20,000 bases of DNA, from positions 2,774,021 to 2,794,020 of the forward strand of contig BFEA01000064.1 in assembly GCA_003427395.1 (NCBI GenBank), in the 5' to 3' direction. A program made the position numbers and the translations under genes. Of this stretch, positions 1 through 7,598 are shown in pieces; the first letter of the stretch is position 1, and every line of letters starts with the position of its first letter. The stretch is from Chara braunii. Taxonomy: Eukaryota > Streptophyta > Charophyceae > Charales > Characeae. The notes beneath the pieces were generated by a model. That model saw only the letters and a list, made by a program, of their open reading frames with translations. It searched no databases and had not been told where the DNA came from.

Positions 1-102
1 TGCCGTTGGATGCTTGCTTGCGCTGGGCTTCGTGAGAACGACCACGCCTTTCATCCGTCAATCAACCTCCAGACAGATCAATCAATACCGTGCCACTAGT
101 TC

Positions 103-113
103 GAACCGGTGAG

Positions 114-150
<37 letters not shown>

Positions 151-468
151 GATCAATAGGTCGATCATTCGATAAACTGCAACGTATGCATCCATCGGCA
201 TTGGACCTGCACATTTGTGAGTCCCCGAGGAAGCAAACTGGTGCATGACGTCATCAATATATACCTCCCGAGGAAGCAAACTGGTGCATGACGTCATCAA
301 TATATACCTTGCGACTACCAAAATAGTTCGAATTGGTGCGTCAATCAATCAATCAATCAATCAATCATCGGTGGATCGATCATTCGATAAACCGAAACTT
401 ACGGATTGGCATTGGACCTGCACATGTGGATGCAAACTGTGGATTGATTGATTGATTGATTGATTGAT
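103..468. repeat. duplicated module with tetranucleotide (TCAA/TTGA) runs
   Basis: A module made of a TCAA run, then GATCATTCGATAAAC, then CATTGGACCTGCACAT occurs at about 103-216 and again, diverged, at about 327-426. The TCAA runs are at 114-150 and 341-366. A run of the complementary phase (TTGA) is at 444-468. The module lies upstream of COX11. No coding potential is evident; the short ORFs here only read through the simple repeats. Confidence 0.8.
224..309. repeat. two perfect 43-bp direct repeats, each with TGACGTCA
   Basis: Units 224-266 and 267-309 are identical and abut directly. Each contains the palindrome TGACGTCA (246-253 and 289-296), the classic bZIP/CRE-type core. A diverged third copy starts near 471 and has TGACATCC instead of the palindrome. 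The repeats end about 450 bp before the COX11 start codon, so a regulatory role is possible but not shown. Confidence 0.85.
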
Positions 469-506
469 CCCTGAGGAAGCAACCTGTGTGTGCATGACAT
501 CCACGA

Positions 507-589
507 GTGTCCGTACTATTCGCCGCAGTGTCCGTACTATTCCCCGCAGTGTCCGTACTATTCCCCGCAGTGTCCGTACTATTCCCCGC
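507..589. repeat. 21-bp minisatellite, four units
   Basis: Four tandem units start at 507, 528, 549 and 570, each beginning GTGTCCGTACTATTC. The first differs by one base and the last is one base short. The array sits about 170 bp upstream of COX11. Confidence 0.9.
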
Positions 590-754
590 CTCCTCTTTGA
601 TCGTCGTTCTCGTTGAATTTCGACAGAAATAGTCCGCGCACCTCTCTCGGCTTACCATTTTATTCACCCATGCCTGCACGTGAATAACCACGACAGTAGA
701 TCGGACAAGTTAATTAGTACGTTGACAAGGCCGACCGCGGCAACAACAGCGTTG

Positions 755-763
755 ATGAGATGA
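755..763 (+). promoter_or_regulatory. two-codon uORF overlapping the COX11 start
   Basis: ATG at 755 is out of frame with COX11 and reads Met-Arg-stop (ATG AGA TGA). Its stop codon overlaps the COX11 start codon at 760 in an ATGA arrangement. If the transcript begins upstream of 755, scanning ribosomes meet this minimal uORF first, which could lower or regulate COX11 translation. The transcript start is not known, so the role is an inference. Confidence 0.4.
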
Positions 764-2580
764 CCTCCAGATTGTTCGAACGTACGTTACGGCGGTCTTT
801 CCACCGTGGAGGGGGGGGTGCCCATGGTCCATGGGCGACTTTACAAGCGGCGGCCCGCTACCGACGAGGGGTACCATCGAGAGTCTGCCTTGAGGGGGAG
901 GTCGAGGGATCGAGTCTAAATTTGCCGCTGCCGCCGCCGCCGCCGCGATCGTCGGGGAACATTTCCAAAGTCGATTCCGGATCGACGGCTGATGACTTCT
1001 GCGGCGGCGCATCGTCCACGTGGCGATGGCGTCAAGCAGACAAGCTGCTGGGAAAACTCCGCCACCATGGTGACACGTGGCTGTCGCCGATGTCGACACG
1101 TGGCAGGAGGATGACGGCGGATGTTCCTCCCAGCAGGGGATTCTTGTCTGCTGGGAGGTTGGAAGAGACGACCCGACTGATGATGATGATACAACACTCC
1201 CGGGCAGGGGCAAGCAGTACCCACCATGAATTGCCTGCAGAGAGAACCTCCTCTCTCCCCTCCTCCTCCTCCTCCTCCTCCTCCTCCTCCTCCTCTAGCG
1301 ACTGCTGTCGCTGCTTCAACCCCCCCCCGGCATCTGCCTCTTCTTCAGACGTTTGCGCCAATGATGTGTACCCATCAACTCGAGATAGATTGTTGAGAAG
1401 GATGGAGGCAGCAATCTGGGAGTTCGATCCGTCGACCTCTCGCGAGTGGAGAGGCGCAACGATCCTGACAACCCTAATTAGGACTGCAGGAGTGCCGGCG
1501 GCGATCCATGCCGGCGCAAGCGGAGCTATGCTCTTCATGCCTGGTGGTAGCTATGGCGGTCGAGATGGAATACCTACCGCGTGCAGCGGGAAGAATCCAG
1601 ACTACTTTCTCCTTTCAGGACTCAGAGAGTTCTCCTCTTCTCCTTCATCATCATCGTCATCATCGTCAGGGATGACAACCGGGAGCAAAGAACCATCGTC
1701 AGAGTCTCAGCGACGCGGGTCTTCCAGCGGCGGAGGCGAGAGCGAGGGTGGAGGGGGCGTTGCTCGGCCGTCGATCCCGAAATCTCGACTTGCGGAGGAG
1801 ATGGCTCGCGCTACATCCGGCAGATCTTACTCCATGATGCTCTACTTGCTGGCCATGGTGATTGCCATGGTGGGGACCACCTACGCCGCTGTCCCCCTGT
1901 ATCGTATGTTTTGCCAGGCAACTGGATTCGGCGGGACGATCCGACGGCGTCAGACCATCGAAGAGAAGATCGGTGATCAGGAGGAGAGGGAAGATCTCGT
2001 CGCCGCCGCGAGAAATCGAGATGTTCTTGTCCGATTCAATGCCGACGTCGCAGAGGGCATGGCTTGGAAGTTCGTGCCGTGTCAGCGCGACGTACTTGTG
2101 CGACCCGGAGAGAGTACGTTGGCGTTTTACACGGCGCACAACATGAGCGACAAACCGGTGACCGGCGTCGCCACGTATAATGTCAGTCCGCAGAAGGCTG
2201 GGGCATACTTCAACAAAATTCAATGTTTTTGTTTCGAAGAGCAGAGATTGCAGCCGGGTGAGGTCATCGACATGCCAGTCTTCTTCTACATCGACCGGGA
2301 ATTTGCGACGGATCCCAAGATGGATGACATCACCTCTCTCACGCTGTCGTACACATTTTTCAAAGTGTCCGAGGATGAGGAACAGGAGGAGGGAGCAGGC
2401 GAAGAGAAAGAGGAGGAGGGAGCAGGAGGAGGAGAGGAGGGAGTAGTGCGTGCAGCAGCAGCAGCGGCAGCTGCAAAGGAAACGACAGAGACGGTGGGTA
2501 AACGACCAACTCCAGACGCAGAAAAGTCACCGGGAAAGGAGGGGAGTGAAGGGAAGGGAGAGATTACTAAGAATAGGTAG
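760..2580 (+). CDS. COX11: cytochrome c oxidase assembly protein COX11 (CtaG/Cox11 family), with long low-complexity N- and C-terminal extensions
   Basis: COX11 delivers Cu(I) to the CuB site of the Cox1 subunit during cytochrome c oxidase assembly. It is anchored in the inner mitochondrial membrane with its copper domain in the intermembrane space. The 606-residue frame contains the full family core at about residues 357-536. This comprises one membrane segment (about 359-378), the AVPLYRMFCQATGFGG signature with Cys385, FNADV, the ATYNVSP region, and the copper-binding CFCF motif with Cys489 and Cys491. The start at 760 is the first in-frame ATG after an in-frame stop at 715. The first 16 residues (MTSRLFERTLRRSFHR) are basic and resemble a mitochondrial presequence. 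Family members are usually well under 300 residues. Here about 340 residues of Ser/Gly/Pro-rich sequence, including a poly-Ser run (codons 1261-1294), precede the core, and a 70-residue Glu/Lys/Ala tail follows it. No intron is needed. Identity of the core is secure; whether all of the N-terminal extension is retained in the protein is less sure. Confidence 0.93.
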   Translation: MTSRLFERTLRRSFHRGGGGAHGPWATLQAAARYRRGVPSRVCLEGEVEGSSLNLPLPPPPPRSSGNISKVDSGSTADDFCGGASSTWRWRQADKLLGKLRHHGDTWLSPMSTRGRRMTADVPPSRGFLSAGRLEETTRLMMMIQHSRAGASSTHHELPAERTSSLPSSSSSSSSSSSSSDCCRCFNPPPASASSSDVCANDVYPSTRDRLLRRMEAAIWEFDPSTSREWRGATILTTLIRTAGVPAAIHAGASGAMLFMPGGSYGGRDGIPTACSGKNPDYFLLSGLREFSSSPSSSSSSSSGMTTGSKEPSSESQRRGSSSGGGESEGGGGVARPSIPKSRLAEEMARATSGRSYSMMLYLLAMVIAMVGTTYAAVPLYRMFCQATGFGGTIRRRQTIEEKIGDQEEREDLVAAARNRDVLVRFNADVAEGMAWKFVPCQRDVLVRPGESTLAFYTAHNMSDKPVTGVATYNVSPQKAGAYFNKIQCFCFEEQRLQPGEVIDMPVFFYIDREFATDPKMDDITSLTLSYTFFKVSEDEEQEEGAGEEKEEEGAGGGEEGVVRAAAAAAAAKETTETVGKRPTPDAEKSPGKEGSEGKGEITKNR

Positions 2581-2935
2581 TGGCAAGTACCAGTGATGCC
2601 TGCAATGCATTTGTGTGAGTTGGAGAGGAGAGGAGAAGAGGTAAGGGGAGGAGACGGGAGAGTGACCGGACATGTCGAGTCAGGAACTTGTCAAGAAAGG
2701 AAAGGACCAGCAGCTGGAGATGGTAGCCAAAGGATGAGCAGGGAAAGGAGCAACGGACGGATCCGCTGTGATGGGCAAAGAAACCATCCACAGTAGCAGG
2801 GATTGCACCAGCAGCAGCAGCAGCAGCAGCAGAGGAGGGAGAAGCTGACGTGGCGTTGACGGTGTGGTTTACCGAAAAGGAGAAGTCAACAATTCATCAA
2901 GACACGGGGGGCGCTGGCGGGCAGTTGTGAGAGGG
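2581..2935. other. COX11 downstream region with (CAG)8
   Basis: Purine-rich non-coding sequence follows the COX11 stop. It contains eight CAG triplets at 2809-2832. I see no gene and no clear polyadenylation signal here. Confidence 0.5.
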
Positions 2936-2970
2936 GCATATATGCACACAGGTGGAAACATGCACGCAGC

Positions 2971-3019
<49 letters not shown>

Positions 3020-3116
3020 CAATATATGCACACAGGTGGAAATATGCACGCAGCCACGGGGAGAGAGAGAGAGAGAGAGGGCGGGCAGTCGCGAGAGGGC
3101 CATATATGCACGCAGC

Positions 3117-3171
<55 letters not shown>

Positions 3172-3173
3172 GC

Positions 3174-3234
<61 letters not shown>

Positions 3235-3242
3235 GCATGCGA
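2936..3242. repeat. compound minisatellite of GA runs and ATATGCACACAGG-type spacers
   Basis: Long (GA)n runs, at about 2974-3018, 3061-3080, 3120-3168 and 3178-3231, alternate with repeated spacers. Two spacers carry TATGCACACAGGTGGAAA, one carries TATATGCACGCAGCCAC, and two carry GGGGTGCATGCGAG. Apparent long ORFs here are only Arg-Glu or Leu-Ser dipeptide runs. Confidence 0.9.
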
Positions 3243-3659
3243 GGGGAATGAAAAATGTAGAACAGTGTCCGAGAAAGCGGGGATGGAGTGGTTAGCCAGC
3301 AATGAAGGGCAGGTGGTCAGCAGCATATTGCTCATTGGAAAGTTGGATGTTTATGACTGCATGGGAGACTCAGTGCAAAAGTACTCGGAGAAGCGAAAAG
3401 CTCTGCCGTGAAACATGGATCTCGATATCGATGGTTTCTTTCTTTTTTCCTTTCGTCTTTGTTTTTGTGAACGGTAGTGACTTTCCGGTCATTCCCTTTT
3501 TTTTTGTTAAAGTAAATGGGTAGCTTCTTACTTTGTTGTATTCATATCCTTTCATCAGGATGTGAATTCGTCGTTTGTTTAGGGGTAGTTCCCTGTGTGG
3601 ATAACTCAGCCACATGGGCCGGGTACTTTCCAATTATAACCCAATTAGTGTTAAATAGA
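3243..3659. other. non-coding, nothing recognised
   Basis: Mixed-composition sequence with a few T-rich stretches. No gene, RNA or repeat could be supported. Confidence 0.4.
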
Positions 3660-3711
3660 CTGACAGACAGTGACTTGGCTCTTACCAGCACCTCTAGCAC
3701 TGGAGGGGGTT

Positions 3712-3747
<36 letters not shown>

Positions 3748-3759
3748 ACAGACAGTGAC
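3660..3759 (+). mobile_element. short poly(A)-tailed insertion flanked by 15-bp direct repeats
   Basis: CTGACAGACAGTGAC occurs at 3660-3674 and 3745-3759. Between the copies lies a 70-bp segment ending in 26 A residues (3717-3742). A target-site-like duplication plus a terminal poly(A) is the hallmark of LINE-type target-primed reverse transcription, so this may be a severely 5'-truncated retroposon or retrocopied RNA end. The 42-bp body is too short to identify a source. Confidence 0.55.
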
Positions 3760-3904
3760 AGTTCATTTACGAAAAGAAAAAAGGTGAGGGAATTCTTTCC
3801 ATAAGGACGATTGGTTCCGTTGCTAACTAAATATACACCAAATTCTCCTTTGGGTGCTTCTACACTGGTGTTCCTGTGAGCAGTATGGCATTTGCACGTT
3901 TCAC

Positions 3905-4036
3905 TGTATGGGCCTCCCTGCACTACTCTNGAAATGTGCAAAACGAGAGTGAATCTTCTGCTAGAATATGGACAGATACACCGCCATGATTTTTGTCTTT
4001 TGTGCATGTCGAGAGTAGTGCAGCGACGCCCTATGT
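3905..4036. repeat. imperfect foldback (about 130 bp)
   Basis: CTGCACTACTCTNGA at 3918-3932 is complementary to 4009-4023 in all 14 called bases, and the N would be C. Partial complementarity continues inward (ATG..CAAAA) and outward (GGGC.TC). The loop is roughly 55-75 nt. It could be a MITE remnant or a transcribed hairpin; nothing decides between them. Confidence 0.6.
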
Positions 4037-4081
4037 GTCCATATGTTACACATTTTTTGTGGTGCGCTCATCGGATTTCTC

Positions 4082-4474
4082 CCCTCCTCCCTTTCACTCC
4101 CTCGCTTTCATCTTTCTCTCTCTGTCTTTTTTTGGATTATTTGTGGGGGGAATAAGACAGAGAGTCTGGGGTTCTTAAAAAACACACATTCCAGTCTTGC
4201 TGCCTCTCTGTCTTGGCAGCAGATTTGAGCCCTCCTCCCTTTCATCTTTCTGTTTCTTTGTCATTTTTTGGATTATTTGTGTGGGGAATAAGACAGAGAG
4301 TCTGGAGTTCTTAAAAAACACACATTCCACTGGCAGTCTTGCTAGCTCTCTGTCTTGGCAGCAGATTTGAGCCCTCCTCCCTTTCATCTTTCTGTTTCTT
4401 TGTCAGAGAGTCTGGGGTTCTTAAAGAACACACATTTCAGTCTTGTTAGCTCTCTGTCTTGGCAGCAGATTTGA
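4082..4474. repeat. tandem repeat of about 142 bp, 2.7 units
   Basis: Units lie at about 4082-4228, 4229-4370 and 4371-4474. Each begins CCTCCTCCCTTTCA and contains GAGAGTCTGG.GTTCTTAAA and CTCTCTGTCTTGGCAGCAGA. The third unit lacks about 33 bp. A related partial copy (GATTATTTGTGG-like sequence, then AATAAGAGAGAG) appears at about 5345-5405, just before the CA microsatellite. Confidence 0.85.
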
Positions 4475-4704
4475 GCGGCTATGATCGGGCTCGTACTAGC
4501 GAGCTATTCTTCCTTTTTAGTGGATTGGATATGTTTTGGAGGTTTTGTTTATTATACATGGCCTAATTCTTTGCCCTGCTTTAGAGCATGGGCTGTTTGG
4601 ATCTTTATGGATGTTTATGGGTGGCCTCGGATTTTTTGGGGGGTGGGAATGTATGTTTTGTGGGCTGACGTGGGAGACTCTCCAAGATCTTTTTGGACCT
4701 ATGG

Positions 4705-5190
4705 GGGTCGGGTCTGTGCTGTGCTTTTTTGCTGGAGTCTTAGGGTCGGGTCTGTGCTGTGCTTTTTTGCTGGAGTCTTAGGGTCGGGTCTGTGCTGTGC
4801 TTTTTTGCTGGAGGAGTTTTCTGTTTTAGGTAAGTTCCTTTACCTCCCACCCTGTCGGCAGTGATGCCAGTGTGTAGTTTGGGATGAAAGGTGTGCCAAG
4901 GCTGTGGTACTTGTATTGTCTTTGTGTTATCGACTTCCTGGTTTTGTGGCCGACGCGGAAGGCTCTCCAAGTTTTTTCGGATGGAAGGCTCTCTAAGTTT
5001 TTTGGGGACCTTTGGGGGGTTTCGGGTCGGTGCCTTCTGTCTTAGGTAAGTTGCAGTACTGTGTTGTCTTTGTGTTATCGAGTTCCTGGTTTTGTGGGCC
5101 AATGCGAAAGGCTCTCCAAGTTTTTTTGGACCTTTGGAGGGTTGGGTCGGTGCCTTCTTGCTGGAGGAGTCTTCTGCCTTAGGTAAGTTG
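4705..5190 (+). repeat. nested tandem repeats carrying three AGGTAAGT splice-donor octamers
   Basis: A 38-bp unit (GGGTCGGGTCTGTGC, then TTTTTTGCTGGAG) is repeated at 4705, 4743 and 4781. It is followed by larger diverged units sharing TTGTGTTATCGA, TTCCTGGTTTTGTGG, GGCTCTCCAAGTTTTTT and GGTCGGTGCCTTCT. Three units end in AGGTAAGT (4828-4835, 5044-5051, 5181-5188), a perfect 5' splice-site consensus. No ORF with recognisable protein is associated. Confidence 0.8.
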
Positions 5191-5401
5191 TTGCCTCTTG
5201 CCCTCCATCCCTTTATGGATTTATGAAAAATATGTGTACATATGTATATGTGCAAGTGTGCCGCTTAGGCGGCAGACGGGTGTGTGGGCACTTGGCTCTG
5301 AACCACACAAACGTGGCCAACCTTGCAATTTTTACTACTATTGTCTTTTTTTTGATGATTTGTGGGGGGAATAAGAGAGAGAGAGAGAGTCTCGGGTTCT
5401 C

Positions 5402-5404
<3 letters not shown>

Positions 5405-5468
<64 letters not shown>

Positions 5469-5480
5469 GCGCACGCGCGC
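5405..5480. repeat. (CA)n followed by (CG)n microsatellite
   Basis: A CA run at 5405-5454 passes directly into an almost pure CG run at 5455-5480. Alternating purine-pyrimidine tracts of this kind can adopt Z-DNA. A second short CA run is at 5573-5591. The hammerhead-like motif lies between the two runs. Confidence 0.95.
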
Positions 5481-5529
5481 TGTCGGGGTTCAACCTCCTG
5501 ATGAGTCGGTGAAAGTTCGAAGAAACAGT
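5479..5529 (+). ncRNA. hammerhead ribozyme motif, type III, with one flawed stem
   Basis: The parts occur in the required order. Stem III 5' arm GCTGT is at 5479-5483 and the cleavage-site C at 5484. Stem I is GGGG/CCTC with loop TTCAA (5485-5497). The core CTGATGA is at 5498-5504. Stem II TCGG/TCGA has loop TGAAAGT (5506-5520). The core GAAA is at 5522-5525, and stem III 3' arm ACAGT at 5525-5529 uses the shared last A. All invariant core bases are present, including the A-U pair before the cleavage site. The normally G-C pair that closes stem II next to the core is G5505 against A5521, a mismatch. The motif may be a slightly decayed copy from a retrozyme or similar element. Cleavage activity is unproven. 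Confidence 0.6.
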
Positions 5530-5821
5530 CTGGTACAGTCATGCTTTTTTTGAGTGTATAGCGGATATGACAACACACACACACACACACAAGCAGGAGG
5601 GACAAAAAAGAGGGAAGACGAAAAAAAACGAAGAAGACCCCTCCAGGAGGACTCGGAAGAATCCGCAGGAGAAATGCAGTGGCAAATCTACGGCATGAAT
5701 AGACAAATTATTCTGCGTTCATGCTCGGAACTCGTGCCTACGGCTGTGTTTCTCCTTGTAACGATTTGATCGAAGATTTTTTTCCCTTTTTCCTTTCTTT
5801 CTCTTTTCCGTTTTTTTCTTC

Positions 5822-5960
5822 TTTGTTCTTCTTTTCTCTCTTTTTTNTTTTTTNTTTTTTNTTNTTTNNTTTTTTTTTTTTTTCTTTTTTTTTTTTNTTN
5901 TTNTTTTTTTNTTTTTTTTNTNTTNTTNTTNNTTTTTTTNTTTTTTNTTTTTTCTTTTTT
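5822..5960. other. unresolved poly-T tract with scattered Ns
   Basis: An almost pure T tract with many ambiguous bases between 5847 and 5947. This looks like sequencing slippage on a homopolymer. Its length and content should not be trusted. Confidence 0.95.
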
Positions 5961-6660
5961 TCCCCTTTTTAAAATTTATTTTTTTAGATTTTTGCATTCG
6001 AATTGTCACTTTTGTTTCCACGATCCATTCCTCCCTCGCTGACCCTTTCGAGAAAAGCCAATAAGGCCTGAAGTTCACAAGCAACAATGGTTGGGTAGGA
6101 TTGAACCCTTGAACGATAAATTTGCAGAACGAAGGGGTAAAAGCCAAAATAAAACAGGCCAATGGCGTTCGAATGGTGCGTCCATTTTTTCAGGATGTAT
6201 AGAGCCTAGGAATTGCTATCACGATGCGTTTTTTTCACAAAATTGCCGAAGGACCCTTCGGTTCACATCCCATGTCCGTCTCTAAGGAAAGCCGCGCCAA
6301 TTAAGGGGGCATGGTCCACTAAGCGTGCGGAAGGAACTAATTTTTGAATTTTTCATCTCGGAAGACGACAAGATAGGAGACAGGGACGCCTGAATAAAGA
6401 GAAGGAACAGTAAGGGTTGGGAATCAGCGAGTAAGCAAACAAGCCGGTGGTGAAAGCAGCGATGTGCGTGAATTTGCAAAGGCAACGTACGAGTGGAGCA
6501 GGTCGGAGCAACTAGTTCCGTGATGGGCGTCGAAATCGACCTCAACCAGCTGAAGGAGCAAGGGGACAATGAGGGAGTGGTATAATTTCATCATCTTCCA
6601 TAGCAATCATTAGCAGGAAACTTTCTGCTCTGTAGCAGGGCACTAAGCAAATCTGATAGG
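5961..6660. other. non-coding or decayed sequence, no gene recognised
   Basis: No convincing gene. Short open stretches lie just upstream of the hydrophobic ORFs: about 30 codons in one frame ending at ATGTGCGTGAATTTGC-type sequence near 6460-6520, then about 20 codons from ATG 6522 in another frame. They could be a frameshifted exon fragment, but no family is recognised. Confidence 0.3.
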
Positions 6661-6666
6661 CAAACA

Positions 6667-6957
6667 ATGAATACGTGTATCGTGGCAACCTCCTTGCAAG
6701 CGCCGCTGTCGTTTCTCATCTGCTTCCATCTCATCGCAGTATTTTTGCTACCGCTTATCCCTAATATTGCCATCGCAGCTGCAGTGGTGTGGCTCAGCAA
6801 AGAAGAGTCCATCTGGTTGAAGTTGGCCAGGATCTCATACAGGGTCACGACATTGGCAATTCTATTCGCTGCACTTACGCTCTCGCTCGCGCTCTGCTGC
6901 ATTGCTGTCGGAACTAGAATCGCGGTCGGAGCAATAGAGGCAGCGCTAGGAGTATGA
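6667..6957 (+). CDS. small hydrophobic ORF, 96 aa, status doubtful
   Basis: The ORF begins MNTCIVATSLQ. It has two strongly hydrophobic stretches (about residues 13-42 and 58-90) separated by WLSKEESIWLKLARISYR, so it could span a membrane two or three times. It overlaps the next small ORF by 4 nt (ATGA at 6954-6957). I do not recognise the family. The first hydrophobic stretch followed by W-L-K-E-E/S faintly resembles small DUF4870-like membrane proteins, but this is only an impression. No homologous neighbour or splice signal supports it, and a chance ORF or decayed gene fragment is quite possible. Confidence 0.25.
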   Translation: MNTCIVATSLQAPLSFLICFHLIAVFLLPLIPNIAIAAAVVWLSKEESIWLKLARISYRVTTLAILFAALTLSLALCCIAVGTRIAVGAIEAALGV

Positions 6958-7142
6958 AGGTGGAAGAGAAGCAGGAAGCAATGGATTGGGCGGCCTGCAA
7001 CTTTCTCGGCTTCCTAGCCTTCTTGGCACAATTGGCACTGCTGGCACTGTTGGCACTGCTGCTATTCATCCTGGTGCTGCCCATCACCCCACCCATCTCC
7101 CCCACCCCTTCCCCATGTCCTCCTACACCTCTAATCTCCTAG
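6954..7142 (+). CDS. small hydrophobic ORF, 62 aa, status doubtful
   Basis: The frame has one Leu/Ala-rich segment (about residues 17-43, with repeated LALLALLAL) and a Pro/Ser/Thr-rich C-terminus. Its ATG overlaps the stop of the preceding ORF. The Leu-rich part comes from a short DNA repeat (TTGGCACTGCTGGCACTG-like, 7024-7063), so a chance reading frame through a repeat is a serious alternative. No family is recognised. Confidence 0.18.
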   Translation: MKVEEKQEAMDWAACNFLGFLAFLAQLALLALLALLLFILVLPITPPISPTPSPCPPTPLIS

Positions 7143-7598
7143 TCGTCCGCCTCTTCCCCCCCCCTTTCCCCTTCCTCTTTCTCCTCCCATCATCTCTCCT
7201 TTCCTTCCAAAGACCATGAAAGGTGTTCCCTCTGATGACACTTTGTGTGGTCGAAGCAGAAAAGCGCTTTAGGGATGGCGACTCCCTTCCTGCGGATCGG
7301 TCAGTTGAACTCAGGGTACCCTCAAGTACCGAAGTAGAGTGTCTGGACGTGCATGACCTGATACGGGATACGTCTCTTCTCCCTCCTCTCTGTTTTCATC
7401 TCTCCCTCTTTTTCTTACTTTCCTTCTCTCTCCCTTCTTTCTCGGGTAAAAGGGTGGCGGTGGTTGAGGTGACTTCTTTGCTGAAAGGATCAAACTATGG
7501 AAGTAAAGTGGCACGCTTTTTGTTTCATGAACGATTGCTTTAAAGAGTGAAATCGTGTGATGGAATGGATTTTTCAATTGCTTTTGTCTGCTATGGAT
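7143..7598. other. pyrimidine-rich non-coding stretch
   Basis: C/T-rich tracts at about 7145-7210 and 7376-7445. Nothing coding could be supported. Confidence 0.4.

Noticed and set aside
985-1185. CTGATGA heptamers within COX11
   Set aside because: They have no partner GAAA with pairing stems and lie in coding sequence.
2864-3295. Long open frames on both strands through the GA tracts
   Set aside because: They encode only Arg-Glu or Leu-Ser dipeptide runs and exist because GA repeats contain no stop codons.
4481-4864. 127-codon hydrophobic frame rich in Trp, Cys and Phe
   Set aside because: It runs through GT-rich tandem repeats and has no recognisable family.
6091-6115. tRNA T-arm-like sequence GGATTGAACCC (minus strand GGGTTCAATCC)
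   Set aside because: The stem around the loop does not pair well and no acceptor, D or anticodon arms are found.
7232-7260. Second hammerhead core (CTGATGA at 7232)
   Set aside because: The downstream core reads GAAG rather than GAAA and no matching stem III or cleavage site is found upstream.
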